64,000 bases of DNA from Streptomyces spororaveus (GTDB lineage Bacteria; Actinomycetota; Actinomycetes; Streptomycetales; Streptomycetaceae). The notes under the pieces are model-generated. The model had not been told where the DNA came from and searched no databases. It saw only the letters and a list, made by a program, of their open reading frames with translations. Position numbers and translations under genes: made by a program. Positions 33,546 to 43,075 of this stretch are shown here, piece after piece. Within the stretch, counting starts at the first letter, position 1; every line of letters starts with the position of its first letter. The stretch spans positions 6,539,501 through 6,603,500 of the forward strand of contig NZ_BNED01000005.1 of NCBI RefSeq assembly GCF_016755875.1, given 5' to 3'.

Positions 33546-35693
33546 ATGTCGTGGACCCGCAGGTTCCCTGCCGTGCCGGCGGCGCTCCTCGCCGCCCTCC
33601 TCGCCCTCCTGTCCCTCCTCGCCGCCGCGCCCGCCGCAAGCGCGCACGAGGAGCGCCCGATCACCCTCCCCGACGGCTCCGGATCGGTACCCGAGTACCG
33701 GGCGGCGGAGCCCGACCTGATCGTCTGCAAGACCGACCGGCCCGCTTTCGAGCGCCGGATATCCGGCTTCCCCGATGAGCTCAGGCAGCGCAACCTCGCC
33801 CTGTACGAGCGGTGCGAGAAGAGCGGCTACCGGCACCTTCAGGAGGCCGTCGACGCCGTCGACCGGCCCGGGATGAACATCGCGATCCTCCCCGGCCTGT
33901 ACGAGGAGGAGCCCTCCCTCCCCGCGCCGACGGGGGAGTGTGCCGCGCTCAAGGCCCCCCAGTCCTCGCTCGGGTACCAGATCCTGTCCTACGAGCAGCA
34001 GGTGCGGTGCCGGCACAACCAGAACCTCGTCGCGATCCTCGGCAAGACGAACCTGCAGATCGAGGGCACGGGCGCGTCACGGCTCGACGTGGTCGTCGAC
34101 GCCAAGTACCAGAAGCTGAACGCCATCCGCGCGGACAAGTCCAACGGCGTCTACTTCCGCAACTTCACCGCCCAGCGCACCACCTTCAACTCGCTGTACG
34201 TGCTCGCCGGCGACGGTTTCGTCATCGACGACGTACTGACCCGCTGGAACGACGAGTACGGCTTCCTGACCTTCGCCAGCGACCACGGGCTCTACAAGAA
34301 CTGCGAGTCATACGGGAACGGCGACTCCGGCATCTACCCGGGCAGCGCCTCGAACATCAACGACGGCCGCGGCTACGAGGTCCCCCGGTACTCCATCGAG
34401 ATCACCGGCTGCCACAGCCACCACAACATGGTCGGCTACTCCGGTACCGCGGGCGACTCGGTGTGGGTGCACGACAACGAGTTCGACCAGAACATGGGCG
34501 GCGCCTCGATGGACAGCGCCTTCCCCGGCCACCCCGGACTCCCGCAGAACCACGCCAAGTTCGAGCGGAACCTCATCCACGACAACAACCAGGACTACTA
34601 CGGGTACGTCGCCGACGGCACCTGCGCGAAGCCGCCGATCGAGCGCGGCTACGAGCGGGGCGTGGTCTGCCCGCAGATCTCCATGCCGCCGGGCACCGGC
34701 ATCATCACCGCGGGCGGCAACTGGAACCTCTACGAGAACAACTGGGTGTACGGGCACCGGCGCGCGGGCTTCTTCCTCAGCGCGGTACCCGCCTTCATCC
34801 GTGGCGAGGAGGCGTGGTCGAAGCAGACCGACACCTCCCATCACAACCGGTACGCCGGGAACGTCATGGGCAAGGACAGGTCCGGCGCCGCCCGCCCCAA
34901 CGGCATGGACGTGTGGTGGGACGGCCAGGGGCGCGCCAACTGCTGGCAGGACGGCCCCGACGGCTCCACCCCCGGCACGGTCCCGCAGTGCGGTGACCGC
35001 AGGGGCGAGGTCTCCGGGGCGTCCGCCCGGCTGGTCGGCGAACCGGTCAAGCTGGTCCAGCTCCTCGTCTGCGCGGACTATAACGTCCAGGCGCGCAAAC
35101 TCCCGGCCGGCTGCGACTGGTACGGCGCGCGCGGACTGGAGCGGGTGGAGACCCAGCTCGCGCTGGCCGTGGCCGCGGTGCTGCTGCTCGTCGGCGGCGT
35201 CCTGTGGTGGCGCCGCCTGCGCGGCTCGCGCCTGGGCACGGCGGCCTCGCTGGCCGGGCTCGCGGGTCTGGTCCTGGACGTGGCGGGCTCCACCATGTCC
35301 CTGACCGCCACCTTCGTCCCGGCGCTCGCCCTGCTCCTGCTCGGCCTGTGGTGGACGGGCGTCGGCCTGGCCCTGCGGGCAGGCCGCCCCTGGTTGGCCC
35401 GCCTGACCCTGCTGCTGGCCGGACTCACCCTGCTGGACGCCTTCGACAAGGCCGTCCTGATGATCCCCTGGACCCCCCTGAGCCCCGCCTGGATACGGGC
35501 CCTGGTCGCCGTGGTCTGGGTCCTGTGGGCGGTGGTGGCCTCGGCCCGCCCGGGCACCCCGGCCCGGCCGTCCGGCCCCGGCGGCGACCCGACGGGCGAC
35601 CGCGAGCCGGTCCCCGCCGGCCCCGCCCCGGCGCTCAGCGCGGCTGCCCCGGAACCCCCGGCGACCCCGACGACCCCGGATCCCGCACCGTGA
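33546..35693 (+). CDS. Secreted/membrane right-handed beta-helix protein
   Basis: 715 residues from ATG 33546. Signal peptide to about residue 35 (AAPAASA before HEE). A parallel beta-helix region (about 100-420) shows repeated turns such as YKNCESYGNGDSGIYPGS and ISGCHSHHN-like ITGCHSHHN, with many Cys. The last ~170 residues hold about five membrane helices and a Pro-rich cytosolic tail. No Shine-Dalgarno site precedes the ATG; TACTCT 7 nt before it suggests a leaderless transcript. Downstream cupredoxin and polytopic genes are close, so the three may form an envelope-associated unit; biochemical role unknown. Confidence 0.78.
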   Translation: MSWTRRFPAVPAALLAALLALLSLLAAAPAASAHEERPITLPDGSGSVPEYRAAEPDLIVCKTDRPAFERRISGFPDELRQRNLALYERCEKSGYRHLQEAVDAVDRPGMNIAILPGLYEEEPSLPAPTGECAALKAPQSSLGYQILSYEQQVRCRHNQNLVAILGKTNLQIEGTGASRLDVVVDAKYQKLNAIRADKSNGVYFRNFTAQRTTFNSLYVLAGDGFVIDDVLTRWNDEYGFLTFASDHGLYKNCESYGNGDSGIYPGSASNINDGRGYEVPRYSIEITGCHSHHNMVGYSGTAGDSVWVHDNEFDQNMGGASMDSAFPGHPGLPQNHAKFERNLIHDNNQDYYGYVADGTCAKPPIERGYERGVVCPQISMPPGTGIITAGGNWNLYENNWVYGHRRAGFFLSAVPAFIRGEEAWSKQTDTSHHNRYAGNVMGKDRSGAARPNGMDVWWDGQGRANCWQDGPDGSTPGTVPQCGDRRGEVSGASARLVGEPVKLVQLLVCADYNVQARKLPAGCDWYGARGLERVETQLALAVAAVLLLVGGVLWWRRLRGSRLGTAASLAGLAGLVLDVAGSTMSLTATFVPALALLLLGLWWTGVGLALRAGRPWLARLTLLLAGLTLLDAFDKAVLMIPWTPLSPAWIRALVAVVWVLWAVVASARPGTPARPSGPGGDPTGDREPVPAGPAPALSAAAPEPPATPTTPDPAP

Positions 35694-35730
35694 CCCCCGC
35701 CCAGGCCGCCCCGACCACAGGAGGCCAGCA

Positions 35731-36684
35731 GTGACCGACCGGCCCGAGCACCGGCCCGACCTGCTCGACGACGACAACCGCTGCGACGCCTGCGGCACGC
35801 CGCCACCCCGTGCGGTCCGCAGGCTCCGCCGAACCGCCCGCGCCACGGCCCTGCTCACCCTCGCCCTGCTCCTGGCGGGCGGAGCGGCGACGGGCTGTGG
35901 CGGGCGGGCCACCACCCACCACAAGCCCGGCACCAGCCACGAGCAGGCCTCCGGCAGCGTGGGCACCCTGCTCACTGCCACCGACGCCACCGGCCACCGG
36001 CTCCGCGAGGTCCCGGCCCAGGGCGCGCCGGAGGTCCGGCTGACCGTCCGCCCGGACTCGGAGGACGGCTGGAACCTCCAACTGGCCGTGACGAACTACC
36101 GATTCACCCCCGACAGCACCGGTGGCGCCGCCCTCCCGGGCGCGGGCCACGCCCACCTGGAGCTCGACGGGAGCAAGCTGGCCCGGCTGTACGGCCCCTG
36201 GTTCCACCTGCCCGCGGCACAGGTCCCCGAGGGCGCGCACACCCTGACCGTCCGCCTCTACGCGGACGACCACACCGCCTGGGCGGTCTCCGGCAAACCG
36301 GTCGAGGGCACGGCCCAGCTCACCGCCACCGCCGCAAGCCGGCCGGGCGGGCACAGCCACGGGGACACCCCGGCCCCGACCGCGCCCCCGGCCCCGGCCT
36401 CGACCGAGGCGCCGGAGCAGGCCGACCGCACGGTCACCATCACCGTCCGGGACGGCAAGGTCAGCCCGGCTCCCGCCCGTACCGAGGTGCGGCGCGGAGA
36501 GCGCGTGGCCCTGCGTGTCACGAGCGACCGCGCGGACACCCTGCACGTCCACGGCTACGACAAGGAGCTCGCCCTGCCGGCAGGCCAGGAGGCCACCCTG
36601 ATCCTGACGGCCGACCGCACGGGCCTCTTCGAGGTCGAGACCCACGAGTCCAGCCTCGTCCTGACCCAACTCCTCGTCCGATGA
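35731..36684 (+). CDS. Membrane-anchored protein with C-terminal cupredoxin-like domain
   Basis: 317 residues from a GTG preceded by AGGAGG. The N-terminus has a cytosolic CDACG motif and one hydrophobic segment (about 38-52) ending ATGC, a weak lipobox. Residues 75-200 form a sandwich domain with a His-containing stretch (GHAHLELDG), then a Pro/Thr linker with GGHSHGD. The C-terminal domain (about 225-317) resembles cupredoxins: VRRGERVALRVTSDRADTLHVHGYD and THESSLVLTQLLV. A copper or other metal-handling role at the membrane is plausible. Confidence 0.7.
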   Translation: MTDRPEHRPDLLDDDNRCDACGTPPPRAVRRLRRTARATALLTLALLLAGGAATGCGGRATTHHKPGTSHEQASGSVGTLLTATDATGHRLREVPAQGAPEVRLTVRPDSEDGWNLQLAVTNYRFTPDSTGGAALPGAGHAHLELDGSKLARLYGPWFHLPAAQVPEGAHTLTVRLYADDHTAWAVSGKPVEGTAQLTATAASRPGGHSHGDTPAPTAPPAPASTEAPEQADRTVTITVRDGKVSPAPARTEVRRGERVALRVTSDRADTLHVHGYDKELALPAGQEATLILTADRTGLFEVETHESSLVLTQLLVR

Positions 36685-36980
36685 CCCCACCCCACCGGAA
36701 GCCCGGCCCCGAGCCCAGGCCCGCGTCCCGCCCCGCACCGGAGCCCGAGCCAGAACCCGCGTTCCGCCCCGCACCGGACTCCGAACCCAGGCCCGGGCCT
36801 GCGGCCCTGCCCGTGTTCGGCGGGCCGCGGCGCGGGCACGCGCTCGTGCCCTCACCCGCGCTCCGGCCCGTAGGGCGGACCGGGGTACCGCCCGCGGTCC
36901 TGGCCGGCGTTCCGCCCCGGCCGTCCGGACGGCCGGGCCGTGTCGCCGACGGGACTTCGCGCCGGGTGGGCCGATGGTGA
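36681..36980 (+). CDS. Doubtful Pro/Arg-rich small reading frame
   Basis: 99 residues whose ATG overlaps the cupredoxin gene stop by 4 bp and whose end overlaps the next ATG by 7 bp, the layout of a coupled gene. The product is low-complexity (APEPEPEPAFRPAPDSEPRP), with no domain. GC-rich DNA easily gives such frames, so the coupled layout is the only real support. If it is not a gene, the interval is a 290-bp GC-rich spacer. Confidence 0.35.
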   Translation: MTPPHRKPGPEPRPASRPAPEPEPEPAFRPAPDSEPRPGPAALPVFGGPRRGHALVPSPALRPVGRTGVPPAVLAGVPPRPSGRPGRVADGTSRRVGRW

Positions 36981-38338
36981 GCCCGCTCGGGCCGGATCTC
37001 CCCCAGGGCGCCGGCGAGGGGGCCCACGGCCGGGGCGTGGTCCTTCACCCGGCCGATCCGCTCACCTCGCTCGCGCACGGGATCGGGTCCCAGCACGATC
37101 TACCGATCTCTCCCTTCTACGCCTTCGCCGGTGCCTTCGCCGCGCTGTTCGTCTCCTTTCTCGCGCTCGGCCTGCTCTGGTCCACCTCCCGCTTCCGCGG
37201 AGAGCGCTCGGGCCTCGCCCTGCCCGCGGCCCTCCAGCGGGTGGCCGACGCGCCCGCCACCCGAACCGCCCTGCGCTGCCTGGGACTCGCCGCCGCGCTG
37301 GTCGTGCTGCTCCACCTCCTCCTCGGTCCCGACGACCCCGCGCACAACCCCGCTCCCGGCGCCGTCTACGTCCTCCTCTGGGTCGGACTCGTGCCCGCCT
37401 CCCTCCTCCTCGGCCCCGTCTGGCGCCTGCTCAACCCGCTCCGCACCCTGCACCGCCTGCTCTCCCGGGCCCGGCGCCGCCGCGGCCCCGGCCGCCCCCT
37501 CCCCGCCCGGCTCGGTCAATGGCCGGCCGCCGTCGGGCTGTTCGGTTTCACCTGGCTCGAACTCGTCGCTCCCGATCCCGCTTCCACCACCACCCTCCTC
37601 GTCGCCCTCACCGCCTACGCCACCGCCCAACTGCTGCTCGCCGCCCGCTTCGGCGAGCGCTGGTTCGACCACGGCGACGCCTTCGAGGTGTACTCCACCC
37701 TCTTGTCCCGGCTCTCCCCCCTCGGCCGTCGCAGCGACGGCCGCCTCGTACTCCGTAACCCCTTCCACGGACTCGACGCGACACCCGAGCGGCCCGGACT
37801 CGTCGCCACCGTCTGCGTCCTGCTCGGCTCCACCGCCTACGACGGCTTCTCCGACAACCCCGCGTGGATCAACGCCGTTCAGACATCCCCCCTCGGCCGC
37901 ATCCCCACGGCCACACTCGGCCTGCTCGCCTCCATCGCCCTCGTGGCCACCCTCTACTGCCTCTGCGCAGCGGCCACCCGCCTCGTCAGCGGCCCGCACC
38001 CCGGCCCGCTGACCGCCTTCGCGCACTCACTCGTACCGATCGCACTCGGCTATCTCATCGCCCACTACTTCTCCCTCCTGGTAGTCGAAGGACCACGCAC
38101 AGTAAGCATGGCACTCGGCACTGACAACGCCCCAGAACCCGTGCCACCCCTGGGTCCCGGCGGCCTCGCCGCCCTCCAGGTCGTCGCCGTCGTCACCGGT
38201 CACGTGCTCGGTGTCGTCGCGGCCCACGACCGGTCCGTACGTCTCTTCCCGCCCGCGAAGGCGGTGGCCGGACAACTGCCGCTGCTGGCGCTGATGATCA
38301 CTTACACCGTCGGAGGGCTCAGTCTTCTGCTGAACTGA
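36974..38338 (+). CDS. Polytopic membrane protein of unknown function
   Basis: 454 residues with about ten hydrophobic helices spread through the chain and an Arg-rich cytosolic loop near 165-175. A conserved-looking central stretch is YGDAFEVYSTLLSRLSPLGRR-like (HGDAFEVYSTLLSRLSPLG) followed by FHGLDATPERP and GSTAYDGFSDNPAW. It follows the cupredoxin-domain gene in Streptomyces loci of this type; I do not recognise a named family. Possibly a carrier or assembly factor that works with that protein. Confidence 0.75.
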   Translation: MVSPLGPDLPQGAGEGAHGRGVVLHPADPLTSLAHGIGSQHDLPISPFYAFAGAFAALFVSFLALGLLWSTSRFRGERSGLALPAALQRVADAPATRTALRCLGLAAALVVLLHLLLGPDDPAHNPAPGAVYVLLWVGLVPASLLLGPVWRLLNPLRTLHRLLSRARRRRGPGRPLPARLGQWPAAVGLFGFTWLELVAPDPASTTTLLVALTAYATAQLLLAARFGERWFDHGDAFEVYSTLLSRLSPLGRRSDGRLVLRNPFHGLDATPERPGLVATVCVLLGSTAYDGFSDNPAWINAVQTSPLGRIPTATLGLLASIALVATLYCLCAAATRLVSGPHPGPLTAFAHSLVPIALGYLIAHYFSLLVVEGPRTVSMALGTDNAPEPVPPLGPGGLAALQVVAVVTGHVLGVVAAHDRSVRLFPPAKAVAGQLPLLALMITYTVGGLSLLLN

Positions 38339-38370
38339 GGCCCCCACCGAACCGAGAAGCGAGGAGCGGC

Positions 38371-38994
38371 ATGATGGACCCCGTGCCTCCCGCCCACTCC
38401 CTGCGCCGTGCGCCGATCCAGCAGCGCAGCGCCGACCGGCTCGCCCGGATCCTCGACGCCTGCGCCGAGCTGCTGGACGAGACCGGGTACGACAACCTGA
38501 GCACCCGTGCCGTGGCCGTGCGCGCCGGCGTGCCGATCGGTTCCGTCTACCGCTTCTTCGGCAACAAGAGGGCCATGGCCATAGCCCTCGCCCACCGCAA
38601 TCTGGACCGCTACGTCGACGGCATCGCGGACCGGCTCGCCGACCTCCCCGCCACCCACTGGCGGCCCGTCGTGGACGCGGTGCTGGACGAGTACCTGGCC
38701 ATGAAACGCAGCGTTCCCGGCTTCGCGCTCGTGGACTTCGGCGTGCCCGCGCCGCCCGCCGAGGGGCCGGAGTCGGACCCGAACCACGAGGTCGCCGCCC
38801 GGCTGACCGAACTGCTCTCCGCGCACCTCGCCCTGACCCCCGACGCCACCCTGGAACGGGCCGTCCTCGTCGCGGTCGAGGCCACCGACGCACTCATACA
38901 GCTCGCCTTCCGCGCCGACCCGGCCGGGGACCCCGGCATCGTCGCCGAGACCCGCGCGATGATGCACGCGTACCTGGCGCGCGTACTGGACTGA
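38371..38994 (+). CDS. TetR-family regulator
   Basis: 207 residues with GAGGAG 5 nt before the ATG. The helix-turn-helix is LSTRAVAVRAGVPIGSVYRFFGNKRAMAIALAHR (about 43-76). The C-terminal domain fits the class with a TetR_C_17-like end (ATDALIQLAFRADPAGD). It follows the membrane-protein gene by 32 bp and precedes the molybdopterin oxidoreductase by 221 bp. A palindrome at 39139-39158 upstream of that oxidoreductase is one possible target. Confidence 0.82.
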   Translation: MMDPVPPAHSLRRAPIQQRSADRLARILDACAELLDETGYDNLSTRAVAVRAGVPIGSVYRFFGNKRAMAIALAHRNLDRYVDGIADRLADLPATHWRPVVDAVLDEYLAMKRSVPGFALVDFGVPAPPAEGPESDPNHEVAARLTELLSAHLALTPDATLERAVLVAVEATDALIQLAFRADPAGDPGIVAETRAMMHAYLARVLD

Positions 38995-39138
38995 CCCCGC
39001 TCCGCCCCGCCCTGGCCCGCTCGCCCCGCCCCACCTCACCCCGGCCCGCCCGTGCCGGACCGGCCCGACGGTGCTTTCGGGACCGGCGGGAGCGGGGGCG
39101 TCACCCGTACCCACTCGGTCCCGCGCACCCCTCCCCTC

Positions 39139-39158
39139 CATGCGTACCGGTCGGTATG
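39139..39158. promoter_or_regulatory. TetR-type palindrome upstream of molybdopterin oxidoreductase
   Basis: CATGCGTAC-CG-GTCGGTATG. The right arm is identical to that of the site at 61020 and the 9-2-9 layout is the same as at 53964. It lies 58-77 bp upstream of the oxidoreductase ATG. Confidence 0.55.
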
Positions 39159-39215
39159 CTCGGAGTGCCCCGCGTGCCAGCGCCCCTGCCGCAGACCGCC
39201 GCCCCTGGAGGGCCC

Positions 39216-41414
39216 ATGTCCGGAACCGCCCTGCGTATCTGCCCCCTGTGCGAAGCCACGTGCGGCCTGACCCTCACCCTCGCGGACGGCGTGGTCACGG
39301 GAGCCCGCGGTGACCGCGAGGACGTCTTCAGCCGCGGCTTCATCTGCCCCAAGGGGGCGGCGTTCGGAGCGCTCGACTCCGATCCCGACCGGCTGCGGGG
39401 CCCCCTCGTCCGCCGCGACGGCCAACTGCGGGAGGCCACCTGGGCGGAGGCCTTCGACACCATCGCGGCGGCCGTCCCCGCCCTGGTCCAGGAATACGGG
39501 GCCCAGTCGGTCGGTGTCGTGCTCGGCAACCCGAACGTGCACACCATGGCCGGCGCCCTCTACCCTCCCCTGCTCCTCAGGAGCCTCGGCACCCGCAACC
39601 TCTTCACCGCCAGCACCCTCGACCAGATGCCCAAGCACGTGTCCAGCGGGCTGCTCTTCGGCGACCCCTTCGCGATCCCGGTCCCCGACCTCGACCGGAC
39701 CGACTTCCTGCTGCTCCTGGGCGCCAACCCGGTCGAGTCCAACGGCTCCCTGTGCACCGCACCCGACTTCCCGGGCCGGCTCAAGGCCCTGCGGGCCCGC
39801 GGCGGCACCCTGGTCGTCGTCGACCCGCGCCGTACGCGCACCGCCGCACTCGCCGACCGCCACCTCGCGCCGCGCCCCGGCAGTGACGCGCTGCTGCTCG
39901 CCGCCCTCGCCCAGACCCTGATCGAGGAGAAGCTCGCCGACCCCGGAGCGCTGGAGGAACACTGTGAGGGCATCGGGGAACTCGGCGCCGCTCTCGGGAG
40001 TTTCACTCCTGAGGCCGTCGCACCCGCATGCGACCTCACCGCTGCCGAGATCCGCACCCTCGCCCGCGAGCTCGCGGCCGCACCCACCGCCGCCGTCTAC
40101 GCCCGGATCGGCAGCTGCACCGTCGAGTTCGGCACGCTCGCGAGCTGGCTGGTCGACGTACTGAACGTCCTCACCGGCAACCTCGACCGGCCGGGCGGAG
40201 CCCTCTTCCCGCTCTCCGCCACGGCTCCCGCGGGCCGCCCCGCGGGCCCGGGCAAGGGGTTCGCCCTCGGCCGCTGGTCGAGCCGGGTCGCCGGCCACCC
40301 GGAGGTCAAGGGCGAACTGCCCATGGCCGCCCTCGCCGAGGAGATCGAGACCCGGGGTGACGGGCGGATCCGGGTCCTGCTCGCCATCGCCGCCAACCCC
40401 GTCCTGTCCGCACCCGACGGCGACCGGCTGGACCGGGCGCTGGCCGGGCTCGACTTCATGGTCTCCGTCGACCCCTACCTGAACGAGACCTCACGCCACG
40501 CCCACGTCGTCCTGCCACCGCCTCCGCCCTCGCAGAGCGCGCACTTCGATTTCGCCTTCAACGGATTCGCCGTGCGCAACCAGGCCCGCTATTCACCCGC
40601 CGCCCTCCCGCTGGAGGCGGGGCGCATGGACGAGTGCGAGATCCACGCGCGCCTGATCCTCGCGGTCTCCGGCCTGCACGGAGCGCCGCCGGAGGCGGTC
40701 GACGAGCGCGTCATCGCCGACAGCCTGGCCCGGGCCGTCACCGATCCCCACTCGCCGCTCCACGGCGGCGACCCGAAGGAGACGGCCCGCCTGCTGAGCG
40801 GCCGCACCGGCCCCGAGCGGCGCCTCGACCTGATGCTGCGCACGGGCCCGTACGGCCTGACGCTCGACGATCTGCGGCAGGCCCCGCACGGCATCGACCT
40901 CGGCCCGCTGCGGCCCCGGCTCCCGGGCGTGCTGAAGACCCGCAGCGGCAGGGTCGAACTGCTGCCGGACCCGATCGCGGCCGAACTCCCCAGGCTGCGC
41001 GCGGCGCTCGCCGACCGCCCCGCCACCCTGGTGCTCGTGGGCCGCCGCCACCTGCGGTCCAACAACAGCTGGTTGCACAACGTCCCGGCCCTCACCGGAG
41101 GTTCCAACCGCTGCACCCTTCAGGTCCATCCGCGGGACGCGGACCGGCTGGGCCTCGTCGACGGAGGGCAGGCCAGGATCACCGCCGAAGGCGGGAGCCT
41201 GGAGGTGCCCGTCGAGGTCACCGACGCCATCCGCAGCGGTGTGGTGAGCCTTCCGCACGGCTGGGGCCACGACCGCGCCGGCTCGCGGCTGTCGGTGGCC
41301 GCCGCGGCGCCCGGCGCCAACGTCAACCAGCTGCTCGACGGCACCCGCATGGACCGGCTGTCCGGCACGGCGGTCCTCAACGGCTTCCCCGTCGAGCTCG
41401 CGCCCCTGCCCTGA
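39216..41414 (+). CDS. Molybdopterin-dependent oxidoreductase, Fe4S4-type (DMSO-reductase family)
   Basis: 732 residues from ATG 39216 with GGAGGGCCC directly upstream. The Fe4S4 ligands are in CPLCEATCG (C9, C12, C16) and GFICPKG (about residue 45). Molybdopterin-binding stretches include GANPVESNGS, VVVDPRRTRTA and, at the C-terminus, GRRHLRSNNSWLHNVP and LPHGWGHD. There is no Tat signal, so it is cytosolic. This class includes assimilatory nitrate reductase and formate dehydrogenase-like proteins; neither subunit partners nor cofactor genes are adjacent, so the substrate is unknown. Confidence 0.87.
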   Translation: MSGTALRICPLCEATCGLTLTLADGVVTGARGDREDVFSRGFICPKGAAFGALDSDPDRLRGPLVRRDGQLREATWAEAFDTIAAAVPALVQEYGAQSVGVVLGNPNVHTMAGALYPPLLLRSLGTRNLFTASTLDQMPKHVSSGLLFGDPFAIPVPDLDRTDFLLLLGANPVESNGSLCTAPDFPGRLKALRARGGTLVVVDPRRTRTAALADRHLAPRPGSDALLLAALAQTLIEEKLADPGALEEHCEGIGELGAALGSFTPEAVAPACDLTAAEIRTLARELAAAPTAAVYARIGSCTVEFGTLASWLVDVLNVLTGNLDRPGGALFPLSATAPAGRPAGPGKGFALGRWSSRVAGHPEVKGELPMAALAEEIETRGDGRIRVLLAIAANPVLSAPDGDRLDRALAGLDFMVSVDPYLNETSRHAHVVLPPPPPSQSAHFDFAFNGFAVRNQARYSPAALPLEAGRMDECEIHARLILAVSGLHGAPPEAVDERVIADSLARAVTDPHSPLHGGDPKETARLLSGRTGPERRLDLMLRTGPYGLTLDDLRQAPHGIDLGPLRPRLPGVLKTRSGRVELLPDPIAAELPRLRAALADRPATLVLVGRRHLRSNNSWLHNVPALTGGSNRCTLQVHPRDADRLGLVDGGQARITAEGGSLEVPVEVTDAIRSGVVSLPHGWGHDRAGSRLSVAAAAPGANVNQLLDGTRMDRLSGTAVLNGFPVELAPLP

Positions 41415-41451
41415 GCTGGGGTTTTGCTCGTATTGCTCACGCGCGGACGTC

Positions 41452-41481
41452 TTGTTGGCGCAAGGAGGGGGCACCTACCTT
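41452..41481 (+). promoter_or_regulatory. Likely leaderless promoter of the CitMHS gene
   Basis: TTGTTG (41452-41457), 18-bp spacer, TACCTT (41476-41481), then 6 nt to the ATG. The spacing puts the transcription start at or very near the A of the start codon, and the only purine-rich tract (41463-41470) is too far from the ATG to be a ribosome-binding site. Confidence 0.5.
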
Positions 41482-41487
41482 CCCCAC

Positions 41488-42978
41488 ATGCTGACCTTCC
41501 TCGGCTTCGCCATGATCGCGACGTTCCTGGTCCTGATCATGATGAAGAAAATGTCGCCCATCGCGGCGCTCGTCCTCATCCCCGCACTCTTCTGCGTGTT
41601 CGCAGGGAAGGGCGCGCACCTCGGCGACTACGTCATCGACGGCGTCGGCAAGCTCGCCCCGACCGCCGCCATGCTGATGTTCGCCATCGTCTACTTCGGC
41701 GTGATGATCGACGTCGGCCTCTTCGACCCGATCGTCCGCGGCATCCTGCGCTTCTGCAAGGCGGACCCGGTGCGGGTGGTGGTCGGCACCGCCGTCCTCG
41801 CCGCCATCGTCTCGCTCGACGGCGACGGATCGACCACCTTCATGATCACTGTGTCGGCCATGTACCCCCTCTACAAGAGGCTCGGCCTGAGCCTGGTGGT
41901 GATGACGGGTGTCGCGGCCACGGCCAACGGCGTCATGAACACCCTGCCCTGGGGCGGTCCGACCGCCCGCGCCGCCACCGCTCTCAAGGTCGACGCCGCG
42001 GACATCTTCGTCCCGATGATTCCGGCCCTCGCGGTGGGCCTGCTCTTCGTGTTCGTCCTGGCCTACGTCCTCGGTGTGAAGGAGCGCCGCCGGGTCGGCA
42101 CGCTGGCGCTGCCCGGCCAGGCGGCGCCCGAGGCCGCCGAGGCCGCCGAGGAGCAGGAGCTGGTCCCGGCCGCGCCCGGCACGGCCACCGCAGCCGCCGC
42201 TGTCACGTCCACCTCCGCGGAGGGCTCCGCCGGATCGACCGCCTCCGCCGGATCGACCGCCTCCGGCGCTTCCGCCGCGGGTCCGGGCTCCGCCGCCCCG
42301 CACGGGGGCGGCTCCGACGCCCTGCCCGAGGGCGGATTCCAGGGTCTGGATCCCCACCGTCCCACCCTGCGGCCCCGTCTCTACTGGTTCAACGCCGGCC
42401 TCACCGTGGCCCTGCTCACCGCGATGATCATGGAGCTGCTGCCCATCCCGGTGCTGTTCCTGCTCGGCGCCGCCCTCGCCCTCACCGTCAACTTCCCGCA
42501 CATGCCCGACCAGAAGGCCCGGATCGCCGCCCACGCCGACAACGTCCTGAACGTCGCCGGCATGGTCTTCGCCGCCGCCGTCTTCACCGGGGTCCTCACC
42601 GGCACCGGCATGGTCAAGCACATGGCCGACTGGCTCGTCGGCGCCATCCCCGAGGGCATGGGCCCGCACATGGCGCTGGTCACCGGTCTGCTCAGCCTGC
42701 CGCTCACCTACTTCATGTCCAACGACGGCTTCTACTTCGGCGTCCTGCCCGTCCTCGCCGAGGCCGGCGCCGCCCACGGGGTCTCCTCGCTGGAGATAGC
42801 CCGCGCCTCCCTCGTCGGCCAGGCCCTGCACATGTCGAGCCCGCTGGTTCCGGCCGTCTACGTCCTCGTCGGCATGGCCAAGGTCGAGTTCGGCGACCAC
42901 ACCCGGTTCACCGTGAAATGGGCGGCCCTGACCTCCCTCGTGGTCCTCCTGGCAGGGATGCTTTTCGGCATCATCTGA
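41488..42978 (+). CDS. CitMHS-family citrate:metal symporter
   Basis: 496 residues from ATG 41488. The N-terminal LTFLGFAMIATFLVLIMMKK is the family entry motif, followed by DGDGSTTFMITVSAMYPLYK and GVMNTLPWGGPTARAA. About 12 membrane helices are present. A cytosolic loop (about 200-290) is expanded with Ala/Ser/Gly-rich repeats (GSAGSTASAGSTASG). The carrier imports citrate complexed with Mg, Ca or Fe. It is flanked by operons without an obvious link; the promoter looks leaderless. Confidence 0.9.
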   Translation: MLTFLGFAMIATFLVLIMMKKMSPIAALVLIPALFCVFAGKGAHLGDYVIDGVGKLAPTAAMLMFAIVYFGVMIDVGLFDPIVRGILRFCKADPVRVVVGTAVLAAIVSLDGDGSTTFMITVSAMYPLYKRLGLSLVVMTGVAATANGVMNTLPWGGPTARAATALKVDAADIFVPMIPALAVGLLFVFVLAYVLGVKERRRVGTLALPGQAAPEAAEAAEEQELVPAAPGTATAAAAVTSTSAEGSAGSTASAGSTASGASAAGPGSAAPHGGGSDALPEGGFQGLDPHRPTLRPRLYWFNAGLTVALLTAMIMELLPIPVLFLLGAALALTVNFPHMPDQKARIAAHADNVLNVAGMVFAAAVFTGVLTGTGMVKHMADWLVGAIPEGMGPHMALVTGLLSLPLTYFMSNDGFYFGVLPVLAEAGAAHGVSSLEIARASLVGQALHMSSPLVPAVYVLVGMAKVEFGDHTRFTVKWAALTSLVVLLAGMLFGII

Positions 42979-43002
42979 AATCCGGCGCCCTCCGGCCGGT
43001 AA

Positions 43003-43019
43003 AACTACCGCCGCTAGTT
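43003..43019. promoter_or_regulatory. TetR operator copy 1, upstream of the aldehyde dehydrogenase
   Basis: AACTACCGCCGCTAGTT: inverted arms AACTA/TAGTT with a 7-bp spacer, extendable to AAACTA/TAGTTT. It matches 15 of 17 bases of the site at 46432-46448 next to a tetR gene. A possible -10 (TAGGGT, 43022-43027) lies just downstream. Confidence 0.75.
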
Positions 43020-43075
43020 TGTAGGGTGTTCGCGAGGTCGGATCTACGCGCTCGTGCGTGCTCGGGAGGAATGCC

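Noticed and set aside
33520..33720. Small frame with an AGGAGGGG site just before the beta-helix gene
   Set aside because: It has a good ribosome-binding site but no recognisable product and overlaps the signal peptide of the larger gene; an uORF role is possible but unsupported.
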